Assembly (NCBI GenBank): GCA_024345305.1
Contig: BRON01000011.1
Location: 1,054,001 to 1,118,000, forward strand
DNA: 64,000 nt
Source: Mrakia gelida
Taxonomy: Eukaryota > Basidiomycota > Tremellomycetes > Cystofilobasidiales > Mrakiaceae
Direction of reading: 5' to 3'
Position 1 is the stretch's first letter, and each line of letters opens with the position of its first letter. The notes beneath the pieces were generated by a model. The model did no database searches and was not told where the DNA came from. It worked only from the letters and a program-made list of their open reading frames with translations. Both the position numbers and the translations under genes were made by a program. Shown here one piece after another: positions 36,542 to 48,210 of this stretch.

Positions 36542-38167
36542 ATGGTGAGCTCGACCTTCCTTCCTCCCTTTGATTCCTCCGCTCTCTCGTTTCCCTTTTC
36601 CTTATCAGGATCTCCGAGCACTCAAATCGAAAGCTGATATCAGCACCTCTCTACTCACTCCTTCACACCTTCGTTTCCAGTATCGAGAAGGCGATAAAAC
36701 GTCCTCGTCCTCCCTCTTCCCCGTTGCTCTTTCCCTCGACGCCTCGCCCTCCTCCTCCTCCTCTTCATCCTCCCTCGACCCCTCTCCCCAGCTCGCTCTC
36801 TCTGGACACGTCGAAGCAGTTACATCAGAAGCTGAGGGATCCTCTACCTCCGCTCAAATCGCCCGACTCTTCGCCCTCGTCGGTCAACTTCAGTCAGCGA
36901 ACGAAGCTCAGCTCTCCTCCTCCGCCCAACTCACCTCCACCGTCGCTCGCCTTTCGTCCGAGAACGGGAGCCTCAGGCGGACGGTCGAGGATCAGGATCG
37001 AGTCATTGGAGAGCTAGCTCGATCGTCGGCTTCCGGAGGGTTTTGGATATGGGAGAGTGCGAAAGACGGGAGGGAGGAAGGTCGTTGGCTTTGGTCGAAC
37101 GTGAGCAGCCTCTCCTCCCTCTCGCTATCTTCTAGAGGTGCTGATCCATCATCCTTGCGATTTCGTTGCTTCCAGGAGAAGTACAGGTCACTCTCCGCCA
37201 ACTTCCCTCTTCATCCTGGACCTCCCACCTCCCTCGATTCTCTCCCAGTCGAGCTCGTCGACATGATCATCAGCTTCCTCCCTCGATCCTCCCAGCTCCG
37301 ACTCGCTCGATGCTCCTTCGCTCTCCTCGCCCGAATCGCTAGCATCATCTACCGCTCAAATCACGCCACCATCAAACTCACTTCCAAACAGGCTGCCTCC
37401 TTCGTCTTGTCTAGGGTTCGTTCGTGCCTCGTGTCGCTCGAGTCCGAGTTTCCGCTGTACCCATCTTCTTTCCTTCACCTCTGACTTGACGTTGTCTTTG
37501 TTTCTTCTCATAGATGACCGATCCCTCCGAAACTTCAGTCCGGATTCGCTCCCTCCTCCTCCCACGAACGGTCTCCCTCCGCCACGCTAAGTTCGTCGCG
37601 TCGCACCTCACCACCCTCCTCGACGTCCCTCCTCATCTTCCTCGCCTCGGCCTCATGGTTGTTGTCATTCTCTCTCCCCTCTTCACTCCATCTCTGCTCC
37701 AAAGGTGGTCTCCCCTCCTCCGCCTCGTTGACCCCTGCACCCTCGTACTCAACTCCCGTACTCCCACGACGGCGCACCTCCCGGCCTCTCCGACTCCAGC
37801 TCCCCTCCCCAAGGACATCATGTCGTTCACGCTTCACTGGACCAGGCTCGGTTCCTTCCAGGCGTGCGGGAACGGTTCGATCCCCCTTCTAGAAGGACAA
37901 GAGAAGCAGCCTTTCCCGTTCTCGGAGTGTCTGTTGCGAGGGGCGGGAGAAGGAGCGTCGCTCAAGGTCGAGGTCGTGTATACGCTTCTGGACGGAGGGA
38001 GAGAGGAGGAAGAGATCTCGGAGAGCGAGATCTGGGGTCCCTATCCCGAAAGGGCTCCTGCTGACTTGGCGAGAAGTAGCAAAGGAGCGTCGGTGCGGGT
38101 TTCCCTGCAGGTCAGCGACGGGGAAGGCGAACAGGAGGGGATACAGGTTGACGAGCAGGGATCGTAG
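36542..38167 (+). CDS. Coiled-coil/F-box protein, family copy 4
   Basis: I propose an ATG at 36542-36544 that directly abuts a GTGAGC donor, then exons 36609-37100, 37176-37415 and 37514-38167, about 462 residues. The first large exon has a longer, Ser-rich N-terminus than its sisters, then the family coiled coil (VARLSSENGSLRRTVEDQDR) and the Trp motif GFWIWESAKDGREEGRWLWS. The F-box exon reads SLDSLPVELVDMIISFLPRS, then LRLARCSFALLARIASIIY. The last exon starts MTDPSETSVRIRSLLLP and includes WSPLLRLVDPCTLVLNS and FTLHWTRLGSFQACG. It is the closest relative of copy 5, sharing GFWIWESAKDGRE. The tiny first exon is the least certain part. An SCF-adaptor role is inferred. Confidence 0.74.
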
Positions 38168-38504
38168 ATAACATCTCTTACTAATATCTTGCACTGTTAT
38201 CGAATAGCTCGCTGTCGACAGTGTCTAGGACGAGGCGGAAAGGGACGACGCGTCCGAGAGGTAGATCGCGAGGGCATTCTTTTCGTTCCGTTCCCACCCA
38301 ACATATCTTCACAAGAAAGCAAATCTGAGAGAGGGAACACATGCGTTCTTTTTAGCCAGTATTGTCCGACCATCCTGAAGATTTTCCGTCGTCAACCGCC
38401 TCCCATCTCCCGTCCTTCGTTCAGCTCGAACACCCTCCCTCCACCTCCCAAACCGCCATCACCTCCCTCCCCCTCCCCCTTCCCTTTCCTTTCCTACATC
38501 AACC
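38168..38504. other. Promoter spacer of the RPN5 gene
   Basis: The 337 bp hold the F-box copy 4 3' end and the RPN5 5' region, with a CT-rich tract before the start codon. No separate gene is seen. GACGCGTC occurs at 38246-38253. Confidence 0.4.
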
Positions 38505-41070
38505 ATGGCTCCCGAAGTCCCCCGTAAACAGGAGAAGGATTTCTCCAAAGAAGTCGGAGAGCTCATCCCTGAGGCTAACAAGCTCGCAGAGGTGAGTTGG
38601 ATCGGAGAGGGAAGGAGACGTCGAGGTGTCAGCGTGGAAGGTGGTCGAGCTCTCCCCTTCCCCTTCTTCCCACCTTTCTGACTCCCCTCCTTCGCTTCTT
38701 TCGATGGTGAATGCAGGCTGGACAGGTTCAAGAGGCTATCGACAAGCTTCTCGTTCTTGAAAAGCTTACCCGAAACGTACGTTGAGCTCTCTCTCTCGGC
38801 AGCTCCTTCGCTCCTCCTCCTCCTTCCCTTCAGCTCACCTCATCTCTCCTCCCTCCTTTCCCTCTCTTCGAACCCATCAACAGGCTGCCGATCTCTCCTC
38901 CACCTCCCAAATCCTGACCCTTATCCCTACTCTCGCCTACAAAGCTTCCAACCTCCCCCTGCTCAACTCTACCGTCGTTCTCCTCGCGAAGCGCCATGGA
39001 CAACTCAAGGAGGCTGTCGTCAAGATGATCGACGTCGCTATGGGATTCCTCAGCGAGATCAAGGAGAAGGGACAGGAGAAGGAGTGGCTCGAGCTGCTGG
39101 AGACGTTGAGGACCGTCACCGAGGGGAAGGTGAGTCGAGATGAGACCAGAGAAGGAGACCTCGAAGGAGGAGAGAGAGCTGACCGACCCTTCCTTCCCTT
39201 CGTCTGTTTCTCTTCGCTGTAGATCTACCTCGAACTCCCCCGAGCTCGTCTGACAACTCTTCTCTCGAGACACCACGAGAAACTCGCCGAGACCGCTCCT
39301 GCTCCTACACCAGAAGGTTCGTTTCGGCTCCCATCTCTTCTCCCTTCCTTGAGCTTCCTTCATCTCGTCTTTCCGTCGCTATCTCCTTTCGATCAAGCTC
39401 ATACTCACTATCTTACTCTCTCTTTCATTGCTTCTATAGCCTCCACCTCCACCGCCAACAAAACTTCCAAGGAGCAGGCTGAGGATGCCAAAGCTGAGCC
39501 CGTCACCTCCAAGGAGCACCTCGATCGAGCCGCCGACCTGCTCAGCGATCTCCAGGTCGAGACCTACAGTTCGATGGAGAGGAGGGAGAAGACTGAGTTG
39601 TGAGTCATCCATCCTCTCTTTTGCCTTGCTCGTTCGAACGGGAAGCTGGGCGTGTAGAGAAGACGAAAGGAAGCACGAGCTCAAGCTGACCTCTCCTTCC
39701 TTTCATTCGTTGCTCTCCCAGCATCCTGGATCAGATGCGACTGGAGAGCCAACGTGGAAACTGGGTTCGAGTTCGAGTAGGAGGAAGGAAGATCAACAGG
39801 GGTTACTTGAAGGAGGACGGCGACTCGGTACGTCTCTCTTCCTCCCTCTCCATCTCGATCTCGACGAGCTCGAGCTCAACGTCGAGTCTGACCGAGGTCC
39901 CTTCTCCTTCGCACCGGTGCTCCTTCCCTTCGTGCTTCACAGGACCTCAAGCTGCGGTACTACGATCTCATCATCGCTCTCGCTCTTGAGGAAGACGCTT
40001 TCCTCGATGCTTGCAAGTCTTATCAGGAGGTCTACGATACCGAGGAGGTCAAGAAGGACGAGGCGAGGGCTCAACAGGTTCGTCTCCCTCACCCTCCTTC
40101 CTCCCTTCTTGCTCTTCTCGACGCGGGCCAGAAGCTGATCGATGTTTTGGTTTGGAACAAACAGGTCCTCGAGATGATCACCTACTTCATCGTTCTCGCT
40201 CCTCACGACAACGAGCAGTCCGACATGGTTCACAAGCTTGCTCTCAAGCCGGAGATCGAGAAGCTCGCGCTTCACCAGTTCGTCCTTCTCCCGCTCTTCT
40301 TTCCTTCCCTTCCATACCAGTTCCGAGTCTCCGAAACTGACATCTCTTGTCGTGTTTCGTTTCTTCCAGCGACCTCGTCAAGAGCTTCACGGTCAAGGAG
40401 CTGATGCGATGGTCCTCGATGGGAGCTCTGTACGGAGAGACCATGCGAGCTTCGTCCGTCTTCTCCCCTCCCACCGCTTCGTCGCCGAGCACGAAGGGTG
40501 ACGAGCGATGGGAGGAGCTGCACAAGAGGGTTATTGAACACGTACGTGTCTCCCTTTCCCTCCTCTCCTCTTCTCGAAACCTCGAGCTCTCTCGACCACG
40601 CGCGTCTGCTTTCACCCACGCTCACCTCACCTCCCTTCCCTTCCCTCTCTCGCAACGACCCAACAGAACATCCGAGTCATCGCCCTTTACTACACCCGAA
40701 TCACCCTCGCCCGACTCTCGGAACTCCTCGACCTCCCCTCCGCTCGAACGGAATCCGTCCTCTCGAAACTCGTCGTCGAGGGAACCATCTACGCCAGGAT
40801 CGATCGACCGGCGGGCGTGGTGGACTTCAGGAAGAAGAAGGCTAGCGAGGAGGTGTTGAACGATTGGAGTGGGAGGCTGGGAGAGATGTTGGGGTTGATT
40901 GAGAAAACGAGTCATTTGATCAACAAGGTGAGCTGAGTCGAGACGCGCGAGGACACGAGGGTGGGCGGGAAGGGGAGGGGAGGCAGGTGAAGGATTCGAA
41001 CTGACCTCAATCTTCGTTTGTTTTCGCTTCGCAGGAGTACGCTGTGCATGCTGCTAAGGTTGTCGCTTAG
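38505..41070 (+). CDS. RPN5: 26S proteasome lid subunit Rpn5 (PSMD12), PCI protein
   Basis: The start MAPEVPRKQEKDFSKEVGEL lies at 38505 and the protein ends EYAVHAAKVVA at 41070. Exons in order encode helical repeats (AADLSSTSQILTLIPTLAYK, VKMIDVAMGFLSEIKEKG, TLLSRHHEKLAE), then ERREKTEFILDQMRLESQRG, DLKLRYYDLIIALALEEDAF, VLEMITYFIVLAPHDNEQSD and the C-terminal PCI winged helix NIRVIALYYTRITLARLSEL...SVLSKLVVEGTIYARIDRPA. These blocks match PSMD12/Rpn5, a scaffold of the proteasome lid next to Rpn11. A short Ala/Ser/Thr/Lys insert (STSTANKTSKEQAEDA) is not a general family feature. Introns have CTGAC branches except a few very short ones. Confidence 0.93.
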
Positions 41071-41482
41071 AGACTCAAACGAGGATCCATGACGTTTCGA
41101 TCTGTTCTTGCACGGACGGACGACGTGACGAAGGAGAACGAAACGAGGGAAGAGAGGGGCTCGAGCGGGAGCAGCTTCCCCTGTGGGTCGGCGAAGACGG
41201 GTAGAGAAGATGTCTTGAAAGAAGAAGATTGTTTCGAGAGCATCCCTGGGTGAAGGAGAAGATGGCGAAGAGAGGGAGGAGAAGGGAAATCGGGCGTTGG
41301 TTCGACGCGTCAAACTGCTTTGTCTTTCTTCGTTTCTGTCCTCTCGCTCGTCCTCACCCCGTTTTCTTTTCTTCTGCGAAGGAGAACGCGAAACGAGTGA
41401 AGACTACTATAAGCAACAAAAGCGAACTACGATCGACGAGAAAAGCTGGCGAGCGCGTCTCTGATTTCCGTCTCTCCTAGTC
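41071..41482. other. Convergent spacer
   Basis: This is the 3' region between RPN5 and the damaged F-box copy 5. No gene is seen. GACGCGTC is at 41303-41310. Confidence 0.4.
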
Positions 41483-42858
41483 CTACTCGCCAAGGGCGAC
41501 ACGGAGATAAGGTCCCTTCCTCACTCTCAACGGATCCAACAAGCCAATACTAGAGATACGAGAAGCAAGTTCTCCCTCCTTAACTCTCTCCACCTCCTCC
41601 TCTCCGTTCAGCAGTGGCGTCACCAAATCGAACACCAACGACCACCTTCCTCCTCCTCCTCGTCGCAAACACTCGCTGAGCCCAAACCGCTTCTTTCCGG
41701 CGACCTTGAGGATCGGAACTGACCACTCGTTAAATCCCCAGAAGGCTCGAAGGCGAGTCCATCCGAGGGAAAAGGAGAGCTCCCCTTTCGAGACGACGAA
41801 CGTCGAAAGGCTGGCACGCGACGTGGTTCGGGGGACGGGGGAGGGTCCTTTGAGGGTCAACGCCTCTGGGTTGAAGAATCCGAGGTAGGGATACCAGTCC
41901 TCGAAAAGAACGACGTTGTTGAAGTGGACGACCAAGTGGTGGATGGGAAGGGGGAGCGGAAGGGTGGAAGGCAGGTCGTAGTTGAGAGTGTGGAGGTAAG
42001 ACGTGGGATGGAGGGAGCTCAGGGAGTAGAGGGTGATTGTTGAGGGGAGGAGGAGAGATCGGATTCGAGGTGAGGATTGGGAAGAGGGGGTCATCTTCGA
42101 AGAGATCCGAGAAATGGAGGAGAAAGTCAGTAAAAGGGAAAGGACCAGCACTCCAGAACGAGGACGACGAGCGAGTCTATGTCTGACCCTAGAGGAGATG
42201 AACAAGGCGGCTGTTCTCGGGTTCAGCTTCAGGCTTCGACCGTAGAGGTGGACATGGCTCTACTGAGCAGCTTGAACGAGCATCGGCTCAATCTGAGCTT
42301 GACGGAGCGGGGGAGGAAGCTGATGATCATGTCGACGAGCTCGATTGGGAGGGAATCGAGGGAGGCGGGAGGTCCAGGATGAGGAGGGACATTGATAGGG
42401 AGTGATCTATACTTCTCCTGGAAGCAACGAAATTGCAAGAAAGATGGATGAGCACCTCGAGAGGATAGTGAGAGGGAGGAGAGACGGATGCTCACGTTCG
42501 ACCAAAGCCAACGACCTCCCTCCCTCCCATCCTTCGCACTCTCCCAGATCCAGAACCCTTCTGACGCAGATCCTCGAGCTAGTTCTCCGATGACTCGATC
42601 CTGATCCTCGACCGTCCGCCGGAGGTTCTCGTTTTCGTTCGAGAGACGAGCGATGGAGGCGGCGTGAGCTTCGATGGTGGAGGCTTGAGCTTGGTTCGTA
42701 GCTGCTTGCTGGCGAGCTTGCTCCTCGAGCTGATCGATTCGAGCGAGGATGAGGTCCATGGGTGTGTAGGAAGGAACGGTCGAGAAGGGAGAGAGGGATG
42801 GAGTTGGAGGAGAGGTCGTCGAGCTCGCTCCTTCCTCCTCCTCCTTTGGATCGCTCAA
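41483..42858 (-). pseudogene. Coiled-coil/F-box protein, family copy 5, F-box exon frameshifted
   Basis: The family plan is intact: exon 42858-42496 (coiled coil MDLILARIDQLEEQ, IARLSNENENLRRTVEDQ, Trp motif GFWIWESAKDGREGGRWLWS), exon 42417-42188 (F-box SLDSLPIELVDMIISFLPRS, LRLSRCSFKLLSRAMS) and exon 42094-41483 (SPRIRSLLLPSTITLYSL, LGFFNPEALTLKG, LSFSLGWTRLRAFWGF). The F-box exon is 230 nt where the sisters have 228, 231 and 240, all multiples of three. After SRAMST the expected LYGRSLKLNPRTAALFISSR continues one frame away, so the straight reading stops at 42229-42231. A one-base loss near 42243-42250 or a sequence error explains this. Later exons still look constrained, so the damage is recent or artefactual. 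A shorter start at 42759 fits the family better. Confidence 0.66.
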
Positions 42859-42892
42859 CGGCTTCCATCCACCCTCGTCACTCCAAGTTGGT

Positions 42893-44326
42893 ATGCGACT
42901 CTCGCTCGTCTCTCTCTTTCGGCCAAGTGCCAGAGCTTTAGGAACCTGTTAGTTCTACTCCTACGTCTCAAGGGTCGCCTCTTCGAACGAGGCATCTCTT
43001 CCGAACGAACCGAGCTCACCATCTCCTCCTCCCTCCTCCCTTCCTTCCTTTCCAGCTCTCGGTCTCACCCCTTCCACAGCCTCTCTCGGGAGGAAAACCT
43101 TCTCACCGTATCAGCAGCTTGCTCTCCTAGCGAAGGACAAGAAGTTCGCCAACCAGAACGAAGCTCGTCGGATCCTACTCGAGTGCAAACAGAGGAGGGA
43201 GGAGGGAGCGACCGAGATGCTCTCGAGGGAGATGTTTCGAGCTGTCAACGGTTCGTTTCTTCCCTCTTTTCAAGTATCTTTCTCGACGAGAAGTAGACGC
43301 TAACCCTTCTCTATCTATTTCTCAGAAATCTGCGATCCCCCACTAGCCCTCTCAGTCCTCTCCAACCTTCAAGCCTACGGCATCCCTCTCCCTCGCCCCC
43401 ATCTCCTCTCACCTTCCGATCGCTACTCCCTCCGAACCCTCCTCTCCAAGGTCGTCCTTCCTCCTACCTTCTCCTCCTCCGAACTCCCTCGCGTCTCCGC
43501 CACCAACCTCTCCCTCTTCCTCTCCCTAGCCGACAAGTGGCTCCCCAACGACCCCTTCATCCTCCTCCTCGCGCTTCGAGGTTGGGACAGCCGTCTCGCT
43601 CTCGAGGGCGGAGGGAAAGATCTTCGTCGGAGGCAGGAGATCGAGAAGAAGGTGTTGACTGCTAGGGAGGGCTGGTTCAAGAAGAACGAAGGGCTGGAAG
43701 AGCTGGAGGGGAACGGCTGGCACTTCCTGACGGAGAAGGAGAGCGAAATCATCGTCGCGTCCGTCGACGAACTTCGGACCCTCAACTCCAGCACAGCTCG
43801 CCCCCCAGCAGAACGCATCTCCGAGGATCTCCTCTCCTCGTGGGACAAGCAACCTCGTCCAGCCAGCAAAGTCTTCCACCTGCAAAGGATCGTCAGGCTC
43901 GTCCTCCGAATCAAAGCTCAAACTCCAACTCCAGTTCAACCCTCCTCTTCCTCACCCTCGTCCTCCCGCTTCCCCCACTCCGAAATATCCACCTTCCTCC
44001 TCCCTCTAACCCTCCAGTCCCAGTCCCACTCCCACTCCCCAGACCCCTTCATATCCCTCTTCTCCCTCTACCTCTACTCCTTCGCCGTCGACCCGGACCC
44101 GTCTCGATCCGAGGGACGGAACAACCTCTCTCGCTTCAGGAGGGAGTTGGAGGGCAGCGTGTTGGGAGCGGAATGGCATCCTGATGCGGCGAGAAAGACG
44201 ATGGAGAGGGTGGAGGGGTTGGAGGGAGCGGCGAGGTGGTGTTTGGACGAGATGCTGAAGGAGGGGTTGGTGAGGGAGAGGGAGAGGGCGGCTTGGGAGG
44301 GTTGTTTGGGGTCGAAGAGGGTGTGA
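42893..44326 (+). CDS. Unrecognised protein with probable mitochondrial presequence
   Basis: Exons 42893-42947, 43056-43250 and 43326-44326 join to about 416 residues. The N-terminus, MRLSLVSLFRPSARALG, is rich in Arg, Ser and Leu without acids and looks like a mitochondrial targeting peptide. It is followed by YQQLALLAKDKKFANQNEAR and a helical region with many Arg/Glu. Later parts read LFLSLADKWLPNDPFILLLA and LADKW-like helices, then a Ser/His-rich linker and RWCLDEMLKEGLVRERERA. It may be a helical-repeat organelle protein, but I cannot name a family. The first donor is GTTAGT. Only 34 bp separate it from the long start of F-box copy 5, or 133 bp from the shorter start. Confidence 0.6.
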
Positions 44327-45172
44327 GGGGGAGGGTGCGTTGGGGATGAGGGGAGGAGGGTGTGTAGGGAAAGGGGGTGAAAGGGTGTGCTTGGGATTAG
44401 AGAGGTGAGTCAGGTCGAGATGCACGGACGCGTCGAACAAAGGAACGAGCGACTTCGATCTGAGGCTGACTCGTCTCTTTCCTTCCTCCGCTCTCCTTCC
44501 AGCACTTAGTAACGGTTAAGTCGAAGCGTAATTCACACCCTCGTATCTGGTAGATAGTCGACGCGAGACCAGGAGCGAACCCTTCGAGGTCGGCGGTGAA
44601 GCGAGTCGATACGTCTTTGATGAGCTCGAGGCTCCCTCCTTAGTTCAGATCAGATCTCAGTCGAGAGGATCCCACCGGGTATCTATGAGCTTCATTTACC
44701 CCTTCTCGCCTCTTTTAACGGTCGGCCGTGAGCAAAACGACGAGACGGAGGCGAAAGCGACGCGTCGAAGTCGAGTCGCTCGCTTTCGCAATTATCCCGC
44801 CGTTCCACTCTCGGCTCCTCCATCTTGTAGCAGGAGCAGGGGTCGTTACATCAAGCAGGTACAGAACGCGAAGCGTGAAGGGGGTGACGCAGATTCAGAA
44901 AAGAGGGAGGGAGAGGGAAGAAAAGAAAAGCTAAGTCGTGAGGGGAGCAGGGGTAGCGGAAAGGAGAAGTCGAGGCAGGCAAGAGGGATTTGAAGGATAA
45001 GGGGTAGAAGTATGTACAAAGAAATGGAGGGTAGGTATCATCGTGCTTGGCGAGAGGGACGCGCAGAGATGAGGGAGAACGAAAGGCAAGCGAGGAAGAC
45101 GAAAGGGTGGTGGAAAGCTAGCAGTTCGAAGCAAAGTGGAGAGCCGAAGTCAGCTCTTCTTGGATGCCGATA
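44327..45172. other. Convergent spacer without a gene
   Basis: The 846 bp hold the 3' ends of two convergent genes. A CTGAC...CTTCCAG intron-like signal at 44465-44505 may mark a 3'-UTR intron of the upstream gene. GACGCGTC is at 44427-44434 and 44759-44766. The other open frames are composition artefacts. Confidence 0.4.
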
Positions 45173-47288
45173 TCAAGACGGACAGCGGAGAGTGACCTCA
45201 CGACGTGCCTTCAACCCTTTGTCGAATCCTCGAGCGACGATGTACGTGTAAACGAACGTGAGGAGTCCAACGATCCAGCCGACGACAATTTGGAGGATCT
45301 GGAGGAGCAGAGATCAGAGCAGTGAGCGGGACTCGAGATCTTCAACACTGAGCGGAGGAGGGACGGACGGTTCCAGCAGGGACTGAGAGGAAGGAAGAGA
45401 GAGAGACCCCGGAGTCAGCTTCGAGTGGTCGACTTAACTCGATCAGGGTGAACTCACTGTAGATCGAGCCAGTCTCAGTCTTCGCGACCGACGCCCGGAA
45501 CTTGAAACATTGAACGATGATCCAGAGCGCGTACATGAGCTGGTGAAGGGAGGCGCAATCGCGTCAGTGAGGAAAAACGAAACTCAAGACGAGACGACCC
45601 GCGTCGCGACTCACGTGCAACCCCGAACCGAAGTACAAAATCTCTCGACTCTCCTTCCGACCTCCGATGACGAGAAAGAGCGCGCCGACTGCGTAGAAGA
45701 GCCAGAAGACAACGAAGATGGCGGGTCCGACGCGTCGGTCATTTTTGAATTCGTCGATCAGGAAGAGGCAGGGAGGAGTCCAAAGCTGAAGCATCGCGAG
45801 GTAGGTCGAGACCTGTAAAGTTGAGGGAGCAGGGTGATGAGGAAGAGTGAGTGAGCGAGCCGAGACGGGACCGAAAAAAGGTGCGACGCACGACGAGGAG
45901 GGCCGAGAGAACGGAGCGTCGGTTGTACAATCGAACTGAAACGAGACAAGGAAGTCAGTTTCGCCTTTCGAGACAGGAGTACTCGGAGATGTTCTACTCA
46001 CTGAGCTGAGGGCTCCCGAGAATCTGAGTCAGACAAAGAACAGAAGTCGAGTCAGTACGAGTCGAAGGAGGGAAGAACAAACCTCGACGCGTTGAGCTCG
46101 CTCGCCCTCTCGCACGGAAACCACCCAAGATCTTTCGACAACGACCAGATCGACCAGCCAGATCCAACGCAGCAGCTACAGTCCAAACGAAGAAGTTGAC
46201 GAATCAGCACAGGCTTCGCGAATGAGGAGCGGTCGAAAGAGGAGAGTAAGAAAGAACGCACACAAAGCCGATGATGGGGATCGACCAAACGAGTCGAGTC
46301 GAAGAGATGCAGGATGACCACTCGTCCAGGCGATACCGTATGAGGTGGGCGAGTCTCCGTTTCGAGAGGCAGCTTCGACGCCTGGGGAAGAAGAAAAACG
46401 AGCTTCAGCGAATGTCGAGCTCCGACGTCGAGGTTGGACTGGCGCGAACGAAGGACGGGAGCTCACAAGCAGAGATGACCAGGAACCCTTGGAAGGCGAG
46501 AGCAGCGACGAGGTAAACAACGTTTCGAGCCCTGATGGCGAGTACAGCACAGATGAAGAAGAGGACCCTGCGAGGAAGAAATGTGGAGAGGGGATCAGGA
46601 ACAGTCGAGGAGCTGTGTTGTGATCGAGATTCGAGGGAGGCGAGCTCACGGCGAGACGATCCACTCAGCTCGAGGTCTCTGGTGGTGAATCTCGGTTCCA
46701 TCGGTTCCGAGTATGTACTTGTTGGTCCTCCTAAGGATCATGACGATGGCGATGGTCGAGAAGGCGAAGACGGAAGTGAACGCGAGGAAGACCTGTGAAT
46801 CGAGGAACGCGAGAAAGGATCAGTATTTCTACGAGATGACTTCAATTCCCGTCTGTGACTTCGAGCTCACCTCAGCAGGGAGATTGAACTCTTTGGATCT
46901 CCAAACTTGGTGGCTGAAGTACTCAGGGGTCGTGTCTGGAGACGAAGAAGAGCACGGAAAGGAACGAGTCAGTTCGATCCTCCCGCTTCAAAGGAGGTCG
47001 TCTCTCTCGTGTACTCTTTGACCCAGCTCTTTGCAAGACGAGCAGCATCGACGGACGAGACGAAATGAGACGGGGGCTCACCGGTAACGGGACTGCAAAG
47101 AGAGCGAGACCAAGGGGGGGAGTCAGTCCAAGGAAGTCGAGAGGGAGAGGAGGAAGAAAGGTGAGCTCGTGAACTCGCATCGTTTCTTGACCCTCATCTG
47201 GACCCTTTCCGTCGTCGACGAAGATCTTGGTAGGGTCACCATCGATCGGGGCAGCAGTGGGAGTCGGTTCGAGGACGTAGGAAGACAT
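45173..47288 (-). CDS. Multi-span membrane protein, about seven segments, family not recognised
   Basis: Translation starts MSSYVLEPTPTAAPIDGDP at 47288 and ends GLKARREVTLRCPS at 45173-45175. Exons then carry DTTPEYFSHQVWRSKEFNLP and membrane segments VFLAFTSVFAFSTIAIVMIL, VLFFICAVLAIRARNVVYLV, YLVAALAFQGFLVISAC, a block near SIPIIGF/CCCVGSGWSIWS, FVVFWLFYAVGALFLVIGG, LMYALWIIVQCF and VGWIVGLLTFVYTYIVARG. The extracellular-style N-terminus and about seven helices recall fungal seven-span receptors or DUF7702-type proteins, but no diagnostic motif settles it. The joins of the first exon (several possible donors between 47170 and 47200) are unresolved. A TATA-like element lies about 120 bp upstream. 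Confidence 0.62.
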
Positions 47289-48210
47289 CTTGAAGGGAAG
47301 GACGAGCGGGAAGGTGGAAGATTGGAGGGAGGAAGGGGAGGCGGGAGGAAAAGGTCGGTTTCGATCTAGAGCTTCGTTCAACTCGTTCCTGAAAGCTTGG
47401 AAGCGCCGTTTATAGAGGGGTAACCCCTAGGGGGCTAGATTGAGGTTCCAAAAAAGCGAGCTAAGCCGGATTGGGAGTGCGAGGGATAGAAGACGGGGGA
47501 CGGAAGAGTGAGGGAAGGAAGGAAGGCCGAGCTCAAGCTCAACGAGGAGGAAGAGGTGAGGTGAAGGAGGTCGTTCAGGAACGAGAGAGTCCGGATCGGT
47601 TCGCAAAGGAAGGGACATCGAGGAGGAGGGGGAGAGTCATCTCTTCGAGAGGGAGAGATCAGCTCCAGGGAAACTTGAGGAAGGAAGGAGGCTGGACGAT
47701 GAGGGGAGAGGGAAGGGACGAGCATGAGCTCGAATCGAGAGCGAGACTTGCTGCACGTGTTTTTGGGTTCGCTTTCCTTGTGGAAAACTTGCCGAGGTCC
47801 GTCGGTTTCGAAATGCCAGCGCAAGCTTTATCAGTCGAGAGAATGCTTGTAGACTCGTATCAATGCAGAGAGGGAGCGAGCCGAGGTTGACAGAAAACAA
47901 ACCAGCGACCAGCGCGTCCGTCTCGCTGGTCCGTTTTCTCTTATCACCCAACGGCGAAGTTAGAAAGGTTTCGCGGATATTTGAGGTAGTCTACAGGCTG
48001 TTCTCTCGACTCGGAGGCACCAGGGGGTCTGAAAGAGCTCGATCTGGGACGACGAAACGACGAGAGAAGGCGCGACGGGCGACGCGTCGCGGGAGAGAGC
48101 TGCTTCGGGTTCTGAATCGAAGGAAACCTCGCTGCCGGTCTTCGCGGCTTACTGAAGGTAACCCGTCTACCCAGGAGGCGACTCGACCTGCTTTTTCGTT
48201 TGAACCGAGG
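47289..48210. other. 5' region of the membrane-protein gene; no gene seen
   Basis: Between the membrane-protein start and the inverted repeat arm I find only composition-driven open frames. The segment holds the TATA-like element and GACGCGTC at 48081-48088. Confidence 0.4.
47409..47414 (-). promoter_or_regulatory. TATA-like element of the membrane-protein gene
   Basis: On the minus strand the sequence reads CTCTATAAACGGC, a good TATA box about 120 bp before the ATG at 47288. Position and direction fit, but it is a single short match. Confidence 0.35.

Noticed and set aside
45173..47288. RTA1-type lipid-translocating exporter
   Set aside because: About seven membrane segments fit in number, but none of the conserved RTA1 motifs I know could be found, so the family is left open.
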